NCBI RefSeq assembly: GCF_900169265.1
Contig: NZ_FXYX01000012.1
Location: forward strand, 1 to 64,000
Source: Brevibacterium iodinum ATCC 49514
GTDB lineage: Bacteria; Actinomycetota; Actinomycetes; Actinomycetales; Brevibacteriaceae
Length of the DNA stretch: 64,000 nucleotides
Direction: 5' to 3'
Below, piece after piece: positions 1 through 7,040 of the stretch. Below the pieces are notes generated by a model that saw nothing but the letters and a program-made list of their open reading frames with translations, ran no database searches and had not been told where the DNA came from. Within the stretch, counting starts at the first letter, position 1. Each line of letters starts with the position of its first letter. Position numbers and translations under genes: made by a program.

Positions 1-227
1 CTTCGGGCAGTTGAAGTCCGAGATGTTCTATCTGCAGAAATTCGACACGGTCGAGGACCTCAAGGCCGCGATCGATGAGTACATTCATTGGTATAACTAC
101 GAACGGATCTCGTCACGACTTGGCGGCGTTGCCCCGATGGAATATCGAAGCAAGACCGCCAAGGATGGTGAGCCTATTTACGAACTATGCTGACCTCACA
201 GCAGTCCAACTTTTGGGGACCAGTCCA
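1..227 (+). mobile_element. Right end of an IS3-family insertion sequence
   Basis: The window opens inside an IS3-type element. The last part of a DDE transposase (to 193) is followed by about 34 bp ending at 227. This tail holds GTCCAACTTTTGGGG (about 203-217) and ends in CAGTCCA, which resembles the terminal inverted repeat common in IS3/IS150-type elements. Directly after it, at 228, begins one half of a palindromic repeat whose intact copies lie at 44.6-50.4 kb, so the end at 227 is placed by that junction. The left end lies outside the window. Confidence 0.7.
2..193 (+). CDS. IS3-family transposase (OrfB), C-terminal fragment
   Basis: This is the last 63 residues of an rve-type integrase-core transposase, cut by the window edge. 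The frame stays open from base 2. The sequence has the usual IS3 OrfB ending: FGQLKSEMFY, then a helix with DLKAAIDEYIHWYNYERI and the final LGGVAPMEYR block, matching the family's 'YI.WYN..R.....G..P..YR' signature. The last catalytic Glu of the DDE triad lies in the K(S/T)E segment near the fragment's start. The gene is presumably complete upstream, where the -1 frameshifted OrfA/OrfB arrangement normal for IS3 would be expected. Confidence 0.85.
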   Translation, partial: FGQLKSEMFYLQKFDTVEDLKAAIDEYIHWYNYERISSRLGGVAPMEYRSKTAKDGEPIYELC

Positions 228-256
228 CGCCAGGTTGCTGCGCCGCCATCAGGTAG
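228..256. repeat. Half of a palindromic repeat, split by the IS3 element
   Basis: This 29 bp segment contains CAGGTTGCTG and ends in ATCAGGTAG. It matches the right half of the palindromes at 44649-44704, 46779-46834, 48976-49031 and especially 50337-50388, including the following TAAT. Its left half is absent and the IS right end abuts it, so the IS probably inserted at the palindrome centre. Confidence 0.75.
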
Positions 257-281
257 TAATAAGGAGGTGGGGAATGTCTTG

Positions 282-302
282 AGGGATCGTCCGGAGATCC
301 CT
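282..302 (+). other. Short hairpin upstream of the DoxX gene
   Basis: AGGGATC (282-288) and GATCCCT (296-302) form a 7 bp stem with a 7-nt loop, about 40 bp before the DoxX start. A perfect AAGGAGGT Shine-Dalgarno at 261-268 precedes only a two-codon frame (ATG TCT TGA at 274). The role is unknown. Confidence 0.35.
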
Positions 303-340
303 ACTTCGGAGCAAGTCGTTTTGTCAGTGATGTGAACATT

Positions 341-1105
341 ATGACGACGAACGACACTGCATTGCACGCTCAATCAGCGGAGCCGGACGCCCAACAGTCT
401 CGGTTACGGTCGCGCTGGATCGGTATGCTCTGGGCCCTGCATTGGCTGCTGCGCATCGGATTGGCGATCGCGCTCCTGCCCTACGCCTGGACGAAGATCT
501 TCCACGTTCAGATGGGCTATGCCGACTACGCTGACGCATTAGTCCAGTACGGCGAGATGAGCCCCATGGGGCTGCTGTGGCGGTTCATGGCGTTCTCCCC
601 GACCGTTCAATTCCTGGCTGGCCTGGCTGAGCTTCTGGCCGTCGTCCTACTGCTCTTCCGTCGTTCTGCCTGGCTCGGCGCACTCATCGCGGCTCTCGAC
701 ATGAGCGTGGTCTTCCTTCTCAATCTGACGTTCGACGTGCCGGTGAAGCAGCGCTCAGGAGCGATGGCCCTGGTCGGTCTCATCCTTCTCATCCCCAACG
801 TGCCCCGAATCGTGAGATTCGCACTCGGGCGCAGCGTCGGACCGGTTGTCAGCGGCCTAATCTGGCACAACCGGATCTTCGTTCGCATCACCCGCTGGGT
901 CTCCCCGATACTTGCTGTCGTCATCATCGTCGGCAGTGGACTGGCAACCGGAATCAGTCTCAAATGGGGCCGCCCTGGGACTCCTGAGGAGATCTCAGGT
1001 GTCTATACCATCACCACGTCAGGCAAACCGGCCCCGATCGAGGGCACCGACCATACAACCGCAGATATCACTCAGATCGCTTTCGGGCAGATAGGCTGGG
1101 GCTAG
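341..1105 (+). CDS. DoxX-like membrane protein, cut short by an in-frame TAG
   Basis: The product is an integral membrane protein with four to five hydrophobic helices (about residues 28-50, 80-105, 115-135, 140-160, 190-210). The N-terminal pattern RIGLAIALLPYAWTKIF and the following helices fit the DoxX/DoxD family of small membrane proteins. After the last helix, a soluble domain begins (GVYTITTSG..) and is broken by TAG at 1103-1105. The reading frame then continues without another stop to 1390, and the continuation looks like the rest of the same soluble domain. The gene therefore looks like a roughly 350-residue protein interrupted by a nonsense mutation or a sequence error. ATG 341 is preferred; GTG 332 in the same frame is possible. 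It sits directly next to the IS junction. Confidence 0.7.
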   Translation: MTTNDTALHAQSAEPDAQQSRLRSRWIGMLWALHWLLRIGLAIALLPYAWTKIFHVQMGYADYADALVQYGEMSPMGLLWRFMAFSPTVQFLAGLAELLAVVLLLFRRSAWLGALIAALDMSVVFLLNLTFDVPVKQRSGAMALVGLILLIPNVPRIVRFALGRSVGPVVSGLIWHNRIFVRITRWVSPILAVVIIVGSGLATGISLKWGRPGTPEEISGVYTITTSGKPAPIEGTDHTTADITQIAFGQIGWG

Positions 1106-1114
1106 GGCAAGAGA

Positions 1115-1390
1115 ATGAGCGTGCGGTACTCCGACGGAGACTTCCAGGACGGTGTCTACAGCGTCGATGGCCCGTCGATCACAGGGAAGCTCTACCAGGT
1201 CCGGAAAGGCGCTCAGGCGCTTATTCGCGATCCCTCCGGCACGGTTGAGTTCCGGTACGCGAAGGTCGGAGAGGGCGAGTTCTCTCTTCAAGCAGAGGAC
1301 TCGGAACTGACGCTGCGCAATGATGATGAGCGAAGGTTCCTCTTCGATCGAGGCTTCCGCTGGGGACCCGAGACGCCCGTCAACCGCTGA
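1115..1390 (+). pseudogene. In-frame C-terminal fragment of the interrupted DoxX-like gene
   Basis: This 91-codon stretch is in the same frame as the upstream DoxX-like gene, three codons after its TAG. It contains SVRYSDGDFQDGVYSV and ends in GPETPVNR. Its beta-rich character continues the soluble domain started before the stop, as in DoxX proteins with a C-terminal extracytoplasmic domain. ATG 1115 has no convincing ribosome binding site, so independent translation is doubtful. A strong terminator follows at 1406. Confidence 0.55.
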
Positions 1391-1405
1391 AAGCCGATGA
1401 ATGAT

Positions 1406-1435
1406 TTGGGGCCCCGCCGATCGGCGGGGCCCCAA
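1406..1435. terminator. Bidirectional intrinsic terminator
   Basis: A perfect 30 bp palindrome (TTGGGGCCCCGCCGA and its complement) lies between the convergent DoxX-like gene and the DUF6882-like gene. It is very GC-rich, with only short A/T flanks. Confidence 0.8.
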
Positions 1436-1466
1436 TCCTTCAGGGATTCAACAGCTCAGCGGCGCA

Positions 1467-2573
1467 TCAGCGTCCGAACAGCTTGGAGAACAGGCCCTTC
1501 TTCTTCGGCTTGGCGCCCTTGCTCGGTTCTTCCGCGATCGGAGTATCCGTCTCGGCGGGTTCGACAGACCCGTCTCCGAGCAGCCGCTCGTCTTGCTGCT
1601 GCTGTCCGCGTGCGGCGTCCGAAGCCTCCGCCGCAGGCTCTGCCGCTTCCTCGGCCTGAGCCTCGGGCGCCGGGGCCGCTTCCGCTGCCGGCTTCTCGTC
1701 TGGCACGGACTCCGTGGGTGCAGCTTCCTCTGTCTGAGCAGGCGTCGGTGTCGCGGGGGTCGACGCAGGTGGTGCGGCAACATCCTTCGCGGCGGGCGCG
1801 GAAGTCGAATCGGTCGCGTGAGAGGCGGCGGCTGCCTCGGCGGGGGTGCTTGTGGTTTCCGCAGCCGCGTACTGCTCGGCGGCCTCGCCCTCCAGCGGCG
1901 CATTCAGGTCGCAGTTGGAGATTCGACGCTGATCGTCGAAGGACAGGTCAGCCGAGCCGTCGGCGAACAGCATCCGCAGGCCGCCCTCGGGGAGCTCAGC
2001 CGTCGGAATGCCGCGTCTGGCGACGTACGCTTCGATGGCCGCGCGGTGGTCGGTCACCGTCGTCTGCGTCAGTCCCTGCATGAGCGCCCGCACAGAGACC
2101 TTGACCTGCGGTGCGGGCAGTGCGATCTCGGCGGCATCGACGAGGAGCCAGACAGTGGTCCCGGCTCCGGCGGCGGCAGGATAGTGGGCCCACTTGTCGG
2201 TGGCCTCCTTCGACGCCAGGGTCAGCCGCAGTGCGAGCTCCTCATCGAGGGAGAGCTCAGGTGTCGTGAGCTCGCTGACGTCCTTGGCGGCCCCGAACTT
2301 GCGCACCTCGTGGGAGAGCCCGACGACGGCATCGGGGAAGTCATTGACGTTCTCCCAACCCCACAGCCACGTCTTCTCCCTGCCTGACTCCGATCCGAGC
2401 AGATGCGGCCGGGTGCGCAGGACGGCGCCCTCGGTCGAGGTGAACGTCAGGTGCGGGTCGGAGCTGAAGTCGACTTCCCACTCGGCGTCGGCGATGAGCG
2501 CACCGAAATGCGTCTGCACCTCCGTCGAATAGAAGACGGCACGATTGACCAGGTCCTGCAGAGTTGAGCTCAT
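1467..2573 (-). CDS. DUF6882-like protein with Ala/Pro/Glu-rich tail
   Basis: This is a 368-residue protein of unknown function. The N-terminal ~200 residues form a globular domain containing WLWGWENVN and an HEVRKFGA segment, which resembles DUF6882 proteins. The C-terminal ~140 residues are low-complexity (Ala, Pro, Glu, Thr) and end in a basic tail, KPKKKGLFSKLFGR, which could contact nucleic acid or the membrane. No signal peptide is seen. The start is ATG 2573, preceded by TACGCT at 2586-2581 with a 7-nt gap and no Shine-Dalgarno, so a leaderless mRNA is likely. The family name is moderately sure; the function is not. Confidence 0.8.
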   Translation of the reverse strand: MSSTLQDLVNRAVFYSTEVQTHFGALIADAEWEVDFSSDPHLTFTSTEGAVLRTRPHLLGSESGREKTWLWGWENVNDFPDAVVGLSHEVRKFGAAKDVSELTTPELSLDEELALRLTLASKEATDKWAHYPAAAGAGTTVWLLVDAAEIALPAPQVKVSVRALMQGLTQTTVTDHRAAIEAYVARRGIPTAELPEGGLRMLFADGSADLSFDDQRRISNCDLNAPLEGEAAEQYAAAETTSTPAEAAAASHATDSTSAPAAKDVAAPPASTPATPTPAQTEEAAPTESVPDEKPAAEAAPAPEAQAEEAAEPAAEASDAARGQQQQDERLLGDGSVEPAETDTPIAEEPSKGAKPKKKGLFSKLFGR

Positions 2574-2580
2574 GCTTTCA

Positions 2581-2586
2581 AGCGTA
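2581..2586 (-). promoter_or_regulatory. Leaderless-type -10 hexamer (TACGCT)
   Basis: TACGCT on the minus strand ends 7 nt before ATG 2573. This spacing puts the transcription start at or next to the start codon. Confidence 0.5.
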
Positions 2587-2728
2587 TGCGGGAGCGCCCG
2601 AGAATCGAGGAGGCACGCGGTGCGAAGGCCGTGTCAGTGCCTCATGGTGAAGTGGAGGTCGTGGCAGAACGCCTGGATCTGCCGCCGGCTCGTCTATCTC
2701 TGAGAGGAGAACCAAAGTAAGATAGTCT

Positions 2729-2743
2729 GTTGCGCTTCGCAAC
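2729..2743 (+). other. Small hairpin in the leader of the ABC exporter operon
   Basis: GTTGCG-CTT-CGCAAC forms a 6 bp stem about 45 bp before the GTG start at 2789. It lies next to AAGATAGTCT, which could act as a -10 element. No other recognisable regulator site was seen in 2574-2788. Confidence 0.35.
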
Positions 2744-2788
2744 TCTCACGACTCCATCATCAGCCGCTCTTCTCTCAGGACGTTCAAC

Positions 2789-4522
2789 GTGGCATTACTC
2801 CGCCTGTCCCTGAAATACGCCAAAAACTACTGGCCGTTCATCATTCTGGTCGTCATCCTGCAGCTGGCCTCGACCATCGCAGCACTGTACCTGCCCAGCC
2901 TCAATGCGCGGATCATCGACGAGGGAGTCGCCAAGGGCGATACCGACTTCATCTGGTCGACGGGCATGACGATGCTGCTGGTCTGCCTCGTGCAGGTCGT
3001 CACCGCGATCACCGCGATCTACTTCGGCGCCCGCACGGGAATGGGCGTCGGCCGCGACCTCCGCAGAGCCATCTACCGTCAGGTCGACGACCTGTCGATG
3101 CTCGAAGTCGGAAAGTTCGGATCCGCCACCCTCATCACCCGCAACACCAACGACGTCCAACAGGTTCAGATGCTCGTGCTCATGACCCTGAACTTCATGG
3201 TCTCGACACCGATCATGTGCATCGGCGGCATCATCATGGCCCTGCGGGAAGACGCCGGGCTGTCCTGGTTGGTGTGGGTGTCCGTGCCCGTCCTGTTCAT
3301 CGTCGTCGCCATTCTCGTCTACCTCCTCATGCCGCTGTTCCGCCGGATGCAGGACCAGGTCGACGACATCAACGGAGTTCTGCGCGAACAGATCACCGGC
3401 ATCCGTGTCATCCGCGCTTTCGTCCGCGAGCCCTTCGAAACCGACCGCTACGCCGATGCCAACCGTGCCCTGACCGAAACCTCGGTCAAGGTCGGCAACC
3501 TGTTCGTGCTCATGTTCCCTGCCATCATGATGATCCTCCATCTCGCGACCGCCGCCGTCCTGTGGTTCGGCGGCCACCGCGTCGACGCCGGACAAATGGA
3601 AGTGGGATCGCTGACCGCGTTCCTGCAGTACCTGCTGCAGATCCTCGTGGCCGTGATGATGGGCGTATTCATGATGATGATGATTCCGCGCGCCGTCGTC
3701 TGCGCCGAACGCATCGCCGAGATCCTCGACACCCGCAGCACGATGACCATCCCGGCCGGTGTCACGGAGCTGCCCGGTCGCGGTGAGCTCGAATTCCGCA
3801 ATGTCACCTTCGGCTATCCCGGCGCCGAGGTGCCTGTGCTCGAAGGACTGAACTTCACGGCCCAGCCCGGAACGACGACCGCGATCATCGGATCGACCGG
3901 TTCCGGCAAGTCGACGATCGTCAACCTCATCCCCAGACTCATCGACCCGCAGGTCGGCGAGATCCTCATCGACGGCACCCCCGTCACCGAGTTCAATCGC
4001 CACCAGCTGGCCCAGCTCATCGGTCTGGTGCCGCAGAAGCCGTACCTGTTCTCCGGCACGATCGCCTCGAACCTGCGCTTCGGCAATGAAGACGCCACCG
4101 ATGAAGAGCTGTGGGAGGCCCTGCGCATCGCTCAGGCCGACGATTTCGTGGCCGAGAAAGAAGACAAACTCTCAGAACGCGTCGCCCAGGGAGGCACGAA
4201 CTATTCCGGTGGGCAGCGGCAGCGTCTGTGCATCGCTAGAGCCCTGACGGTGAAGCCGCAGATCTACGTCTTCGACGATTCGTTCTCCGCCCTCGACGTC
4301 GCCACCGACGCCCGCCTGCGGGCCGCCCTCGACGAATCGACGGGGGACGCCACCGTCATCGTCGTCGCCCAGCGTGTATCGACGATCCGGGACGCCGATC
4401 AGATCATCGTCCTCGAAGCCGGGAAGATCGTCGGCCGCGGCACCCATGAGGAACTCGCCGAGGCGAACCCGACCTACCGCGAGATCATCGAATCCCAGCT
4501 GACCACGGAAGAGGTGGACTGA
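2789..4522 (+). CDS. ABC exporter half-transporter, degenerate-site subunit
   Basis: This 577-residue fused permease-ATPase (type IV exporter fold) has six membrane helices in residues 15-310 and a nucleotide-binding domain from about 335. Walker A is GSTGSGKST, Q-loop VPQKPYLFSG, signature YSGGQRQ and Walker B IYVFDDS. The catalytic Glu after Walker B is Asp, and the H-loop is AQR rather than AHR. These are the changes expected of the subunit that carries the degenerate ATP site in heterodimeric exporters such as TM287/288, BmrCD or LmrCD. The partner follows after 1 nt and shows the complementary defect in its signature motif. The substrate is unknown; drug or lipid export is typical of relatives. 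The GTG start lacks a strong Shine-Dalgarno. Confidence 0.92.
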   Translation: MALLRLSLKYAKNYWPFIILVVILQLASTIAALYLPSLNARIIDEGVAKGDTDFIWSTGMTMLLVCLVQVVTAITAIYFGARTGMGVGRDLRRAIYRQVDDLSMLEVGKFGSATLITRNTNDVQQVQMLVLMTLNFMVSTPIMCIGGIIMALREDAGLSWLVWVSVPVLFIVVAILVYLLMPLFRRMQDQVDDINGVLREQITGIRVIRAFVREPFETDRYADANRALTETSVKVGNLFVLMFPAIMMILHLATAAVLWFGGHRVDAGQMEVGSLTAFLQYLLQILVAVMMGVFMMMMIPRAVVCAERIAEILDTRSTMTIPAGVTELPGRGELEFRNVTFGYPGAEVPVLEGLNFTAQPGTTTAIIGSTGSGKSTIVNLIPRLIDPQVGEILIDGTPVTEFNRHQLAQLIGLVPQKPYLFSGTIASNLRFGNEDATDEELWEALRIAQADDFVAEKEDKLSERVAQGGTNYSGGQRQRLCIARALTVKPQIYVFDDSFSALDVATDARLRAALDESTGDATVIVVAQRVSTIRDADQIIVLEAGKIVGRGTHEELAEANPTYREIIESQLTTEEVD

Positions 4523-4523
4523 C

Positions 4524-6638
4524 ATGGCCGACAACACCTCAACTGAGACCGTGGTGGCCGCGGAAGACGAATACATCCCCGGCGGCGAAGAGCTGGAGAT
4601 GAGCGGAGGCACACCTCCGCGCAAGGCCAAGCACTTCTGGCCATCGGTCAAACGTCTGTTCGGACTCATGGCCACGGAGAAGAAGGGCATGTTCTACGTC
4701 GTCGCCCTCGTTGTCGGCTCCGTCGTGCTCACCGTCATCGCGCCCAAGGTCCTCGGCAAGGCGATGGACGTCGTCTACTCCGGAGTCATCGGCGCTCAGC
4801 TGCCCGCTGGCGCGAACATCGACGACATCATCGCCGGGGCCCGCGCCGAGGGCCGGGACGACTTCGCCGATATGCTCACCACCGCCGAGGTGGTGCCCGG
4901 GCAGGGGATCGACTTCACGGCGCTCGGTCAGATCATCATCGCCGTCCTGCTCATGTACCTCGTGGCCTCGATGCTCATGTGGGCGCAGGGGTATATCCTC
5001 AACGCCCTGGTCATGCGCGTGGTCTACCGTCTGCGTGAGGACATCGAACGCAAGATCAACCGGCTGCCGCTGCGCTACTTCGACACCCGTCAGCGCGGCG
5101 ACGTGATGTCGCGAGTGACCAACGACGTCGACAACATCCAGCAGGCCCTGCAGCAGGCGTTCTCTCAGCTCGTGCAGTCTGCGCTGACGATCATCGGCAT
5201 CGGCGTGATGATGTTCATCGTGTCCTGGCAACTCGCACTGCTGGCTCTCATCGCTCTGCCGCTGTCGGCGATCATCGCCGGCGTCATCGGCACCCGTTCG
5301 CAGAAGCTGTTCAAGGCGCAGTGGAAGCACACCGGTGAGGTCAACGGGCACGTGGAAGAGTCATTCTCCGGCCTTGACATCGTCAGGGCCTTCGGTCGTG
5401 ACGCGGTCATGCTCGAGGAGTTCGACCGTCGCAACGAATCGCTGTACAAGGCTTCGGCAGGAGCACAGTTCGTCTCCGGCATGATCATGCCCTCGATGCA
5501 GTTCGTGTCCTACCTCAGCTATGTCCTCATCGCCGTCGCCGGCGGCCTCAAGGTGGCGACGGGACAGATGACGCTCGGTGATGCGACCGCGTTCATCCAG
5601 TACTCACGTGAGTTCTCGCAGCCGATCTCCGAAATGGCCGGTGTCGCGAATATGCTCCAGTCCGGGGTCGCCTCGGCGGAGCGGACCTTCGAACTGCTCG
5701 ACGCCGAGGAGGAGGACCCCGACGAGGTGCAGCAAGAACTGCCCCCGCGCACTCCGGGCAAGGTCGAATTCTCCGAAGTGAGCTTCCGGTATGCTCCGGA
5801 GACGCCTCTCATCGAGAAGGTGTCCTTCACCGCCGAGCCGGGACATACGGTGGCGATCGTCGGCCCGACCGGCGCCGGCAAGACCACCTTGGTCAACCTC
5901 GTGATGCGCTTCTACGAGATCACGGGCGGCACCATCTACCTCGACCGCATCGACACCCGCGACCTCAGCCGGGCCGACCTCCGCTCACATGTGGGCATGG
6001 TGCTCCAGGACGCGTGGCTGTTCGAAGGCACCATCGCCGACAACATCCGCTACGGCCGGCTGGGCGCCACCAATGAGGAAGTCGTCGCAGCCGCCAAGGC
6101 GACGATGGTCGATAGGTTCGTGCGCCAGCTGCCCGACGGCTATGACACCGTCATCGATTCCGACGGCGGCAGCGTCTCGGCCGGCGAACGGCAGCTCATC
6201 ACCATCGCCCGAGCGTTCCTCGCCGACCCCTCACTGCTCATCCTCGACGAGGCGACCTCTTCGGTCGACACCCGCACTGAGGTACTCGTGCAGCAGGCGA
6301 TGGCAGCGCTGCGAACCGATCGGACGTCGTTCGTCATCGCCCACCGGCTGTCAACGATCCGTGACGCTCACACCATTCTCGTGATGGAGGACGGAGCGAT
6401 CGTCGAACACGGCAATCACGAGCAGCTGCTCGCGGCAGAAGGCGCCTACCACCGGCTGTACATGTCGCAGTTCCGCGGGGAGGACGCCGAGGAGCAGTTC
6501 ACTGCCGAGGTGCTCGCCGAGGCCGAGGCCGGTGCGTCGGTCGACGAGGCTGCGGCCTCCGACAGCGCGGACGGACCGGATGCCGAAGGTGAAAGCCCCG
6601 AGGCGCCGGCAGAGGAAGGCCGCTCTCCGCAAGCCTGA
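4524..6638 (+). CDS. ABC exporter half-transporter, catalytic subunit
   Basis: This 704-residue fused permease-ATPase is the partner of the preceding gene (1-nt gap). An acidic N-terminal extension of about 35 residues precedes six membrane helices. An extracytoplasmic insertion of about 45 residues lies between helices 1 and 2 (PAGANIDDIIAGARAEGR region). The nucleotide-binding domain has Walker A GPTGAGKTT, Walker B LLILDEATSSVD and H-loop IAHRLST, all intact. The signature is SVSAGERQ instead of LSGGQ. This subunit therefore supplies the working Walker A/B for the functional site, while its own signature faces the degenerate site. The tail of about 55 residues is Glu/Ala/Pro-rich. Confidence 0.92.
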   Translation: MADNTSTETVVAAEDEYIPGGEELEMSGGTPPRKAKHFWPSVKRLFGLMATEKKGMFYVVALVVGSVVLTVIAPKVLGKAMDVVYSGVIGAQLPAGANIDDIIAGARAEGRDDFADMLTTAEVVPGQGIDFTALGQIIIAVLLMYLVASMLMWAQGYILNALVMRVVYRLREDIERKINRLPLRYFDTRQRGDVMSRVTNDVDNIQQALQQAFSQLVQSALTIIGIGVMMFIVSWQLALLALIALPLSAIIAGVIGTRSQKLFKAQWKHTGEVNGHVEESFSGLDIVRAFGRDAVMLEEFDRRNESLYKASAGAQFVSGMIMPSMQFVSYLSYVLIAVAGGLKVATGQMTLGDATAFIQYSREFSQPISEMAGVANMLQSGVASAERTFELLDAEEEDPDEVQQELPPRTPGKVEFSEVSFRYAPETPLIEKVSFTAEPGHTVAIVGPTGAGKTTLVNLVMRFYEITGGTIYLDRIDTRDLSRADLRSHVGMVLQDAWLFEGTIADNIRYGRLGATNEEVVAAAKATMVDRFVRQLPDGYDTVIDSDGGSVSAGERQLITIARAFLADPSLLILDEATSSVDTRTEVLVQQAMAALRTDRTSFVIAHRLSTIRDAHTILVMEDGAIVEHGNHEQLLAAEGAYHRLYMSQFRGEDAEEQFTAEVLAEAEAGASVDEAAASDSADGPDAEGESPEAPAEEGRSPQA

Positions 6639-6653
6639 TCGTTCCGAGCAGTG

Positions 6654-6687
6654 GCAGGGTCCCCGAGCTTGAGCGCGGGGACCCTGC
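6654..6687 (+). terminator. Intrinsic terminator after the ABC exporter operon
   Basis: GCAGGGTCCCCG (6654-6665) pairs with CGGGGACCCTGC (6676-6687) around a 10-nt loop, 16 bp after the stop. The run of T is weak. Confidence 0.8.
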
Positions 6688-7040
6688 ATCGCATTCACCG
6701 CAGAAATCAGGTGGCGAACGAGAATCCGACATAACGTTTTTCGGGGCATGAATGCCGAAGTCGATCCAAATGTGACACTGTTCTGAACGCTCTGCAGTGC
6801 GGCTCACCAGCCCCAAATAGAAGTTGCTGTGCAGGTGAGAGCACAGCCTGAGGCACGAACACGTGAAGCACCATAATCAGGGCGCACGACCAGTATTGCG
6901 AAGTGATAAATATTCGGCCAAACACCTCTATCACTTCTGTCATGACCTAAATGACCTAAAGTCGTGCGCTCTCCTATGCCTGCGTATGGTCCATGCCATA
7001 ACCGAAGACGGCAACCGACCAGAACTCTGGAAGGACCATC
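6688..7040 (+). promoter_or_regulatory. Long upstream region of the surface-protein gene, with operator-like repeats
   Basis: This gene-free stretch is A/T-richer than its surroundings. It holds an 8 bp inverted repeat, AAGTGATA (6901-6908) and TATCACTT (6929-6936), with a 20-nt spacer. Just after it comes the palindrome GTCATGAC in GTCATGACCTAAATGA (6939-6954). A very similar block (GTCATGACCACAATGA) occurs at 9868-9883, upstream of the paralogous secreted protein. Both leaders also share ACCGAA-N-ACGGCA further down. This suggests a common regulator or a shared leader RNA element. A Shine-Dalgarno AAGGA lies at 7031. Confidence 0.5.

Noticed and set aside
2795..4003. Long minus-strand frame rich in His/Asp/Gly
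   Set aside because: A shadow of the ABC transporter gene; its biased composition comes from the opposite strand.
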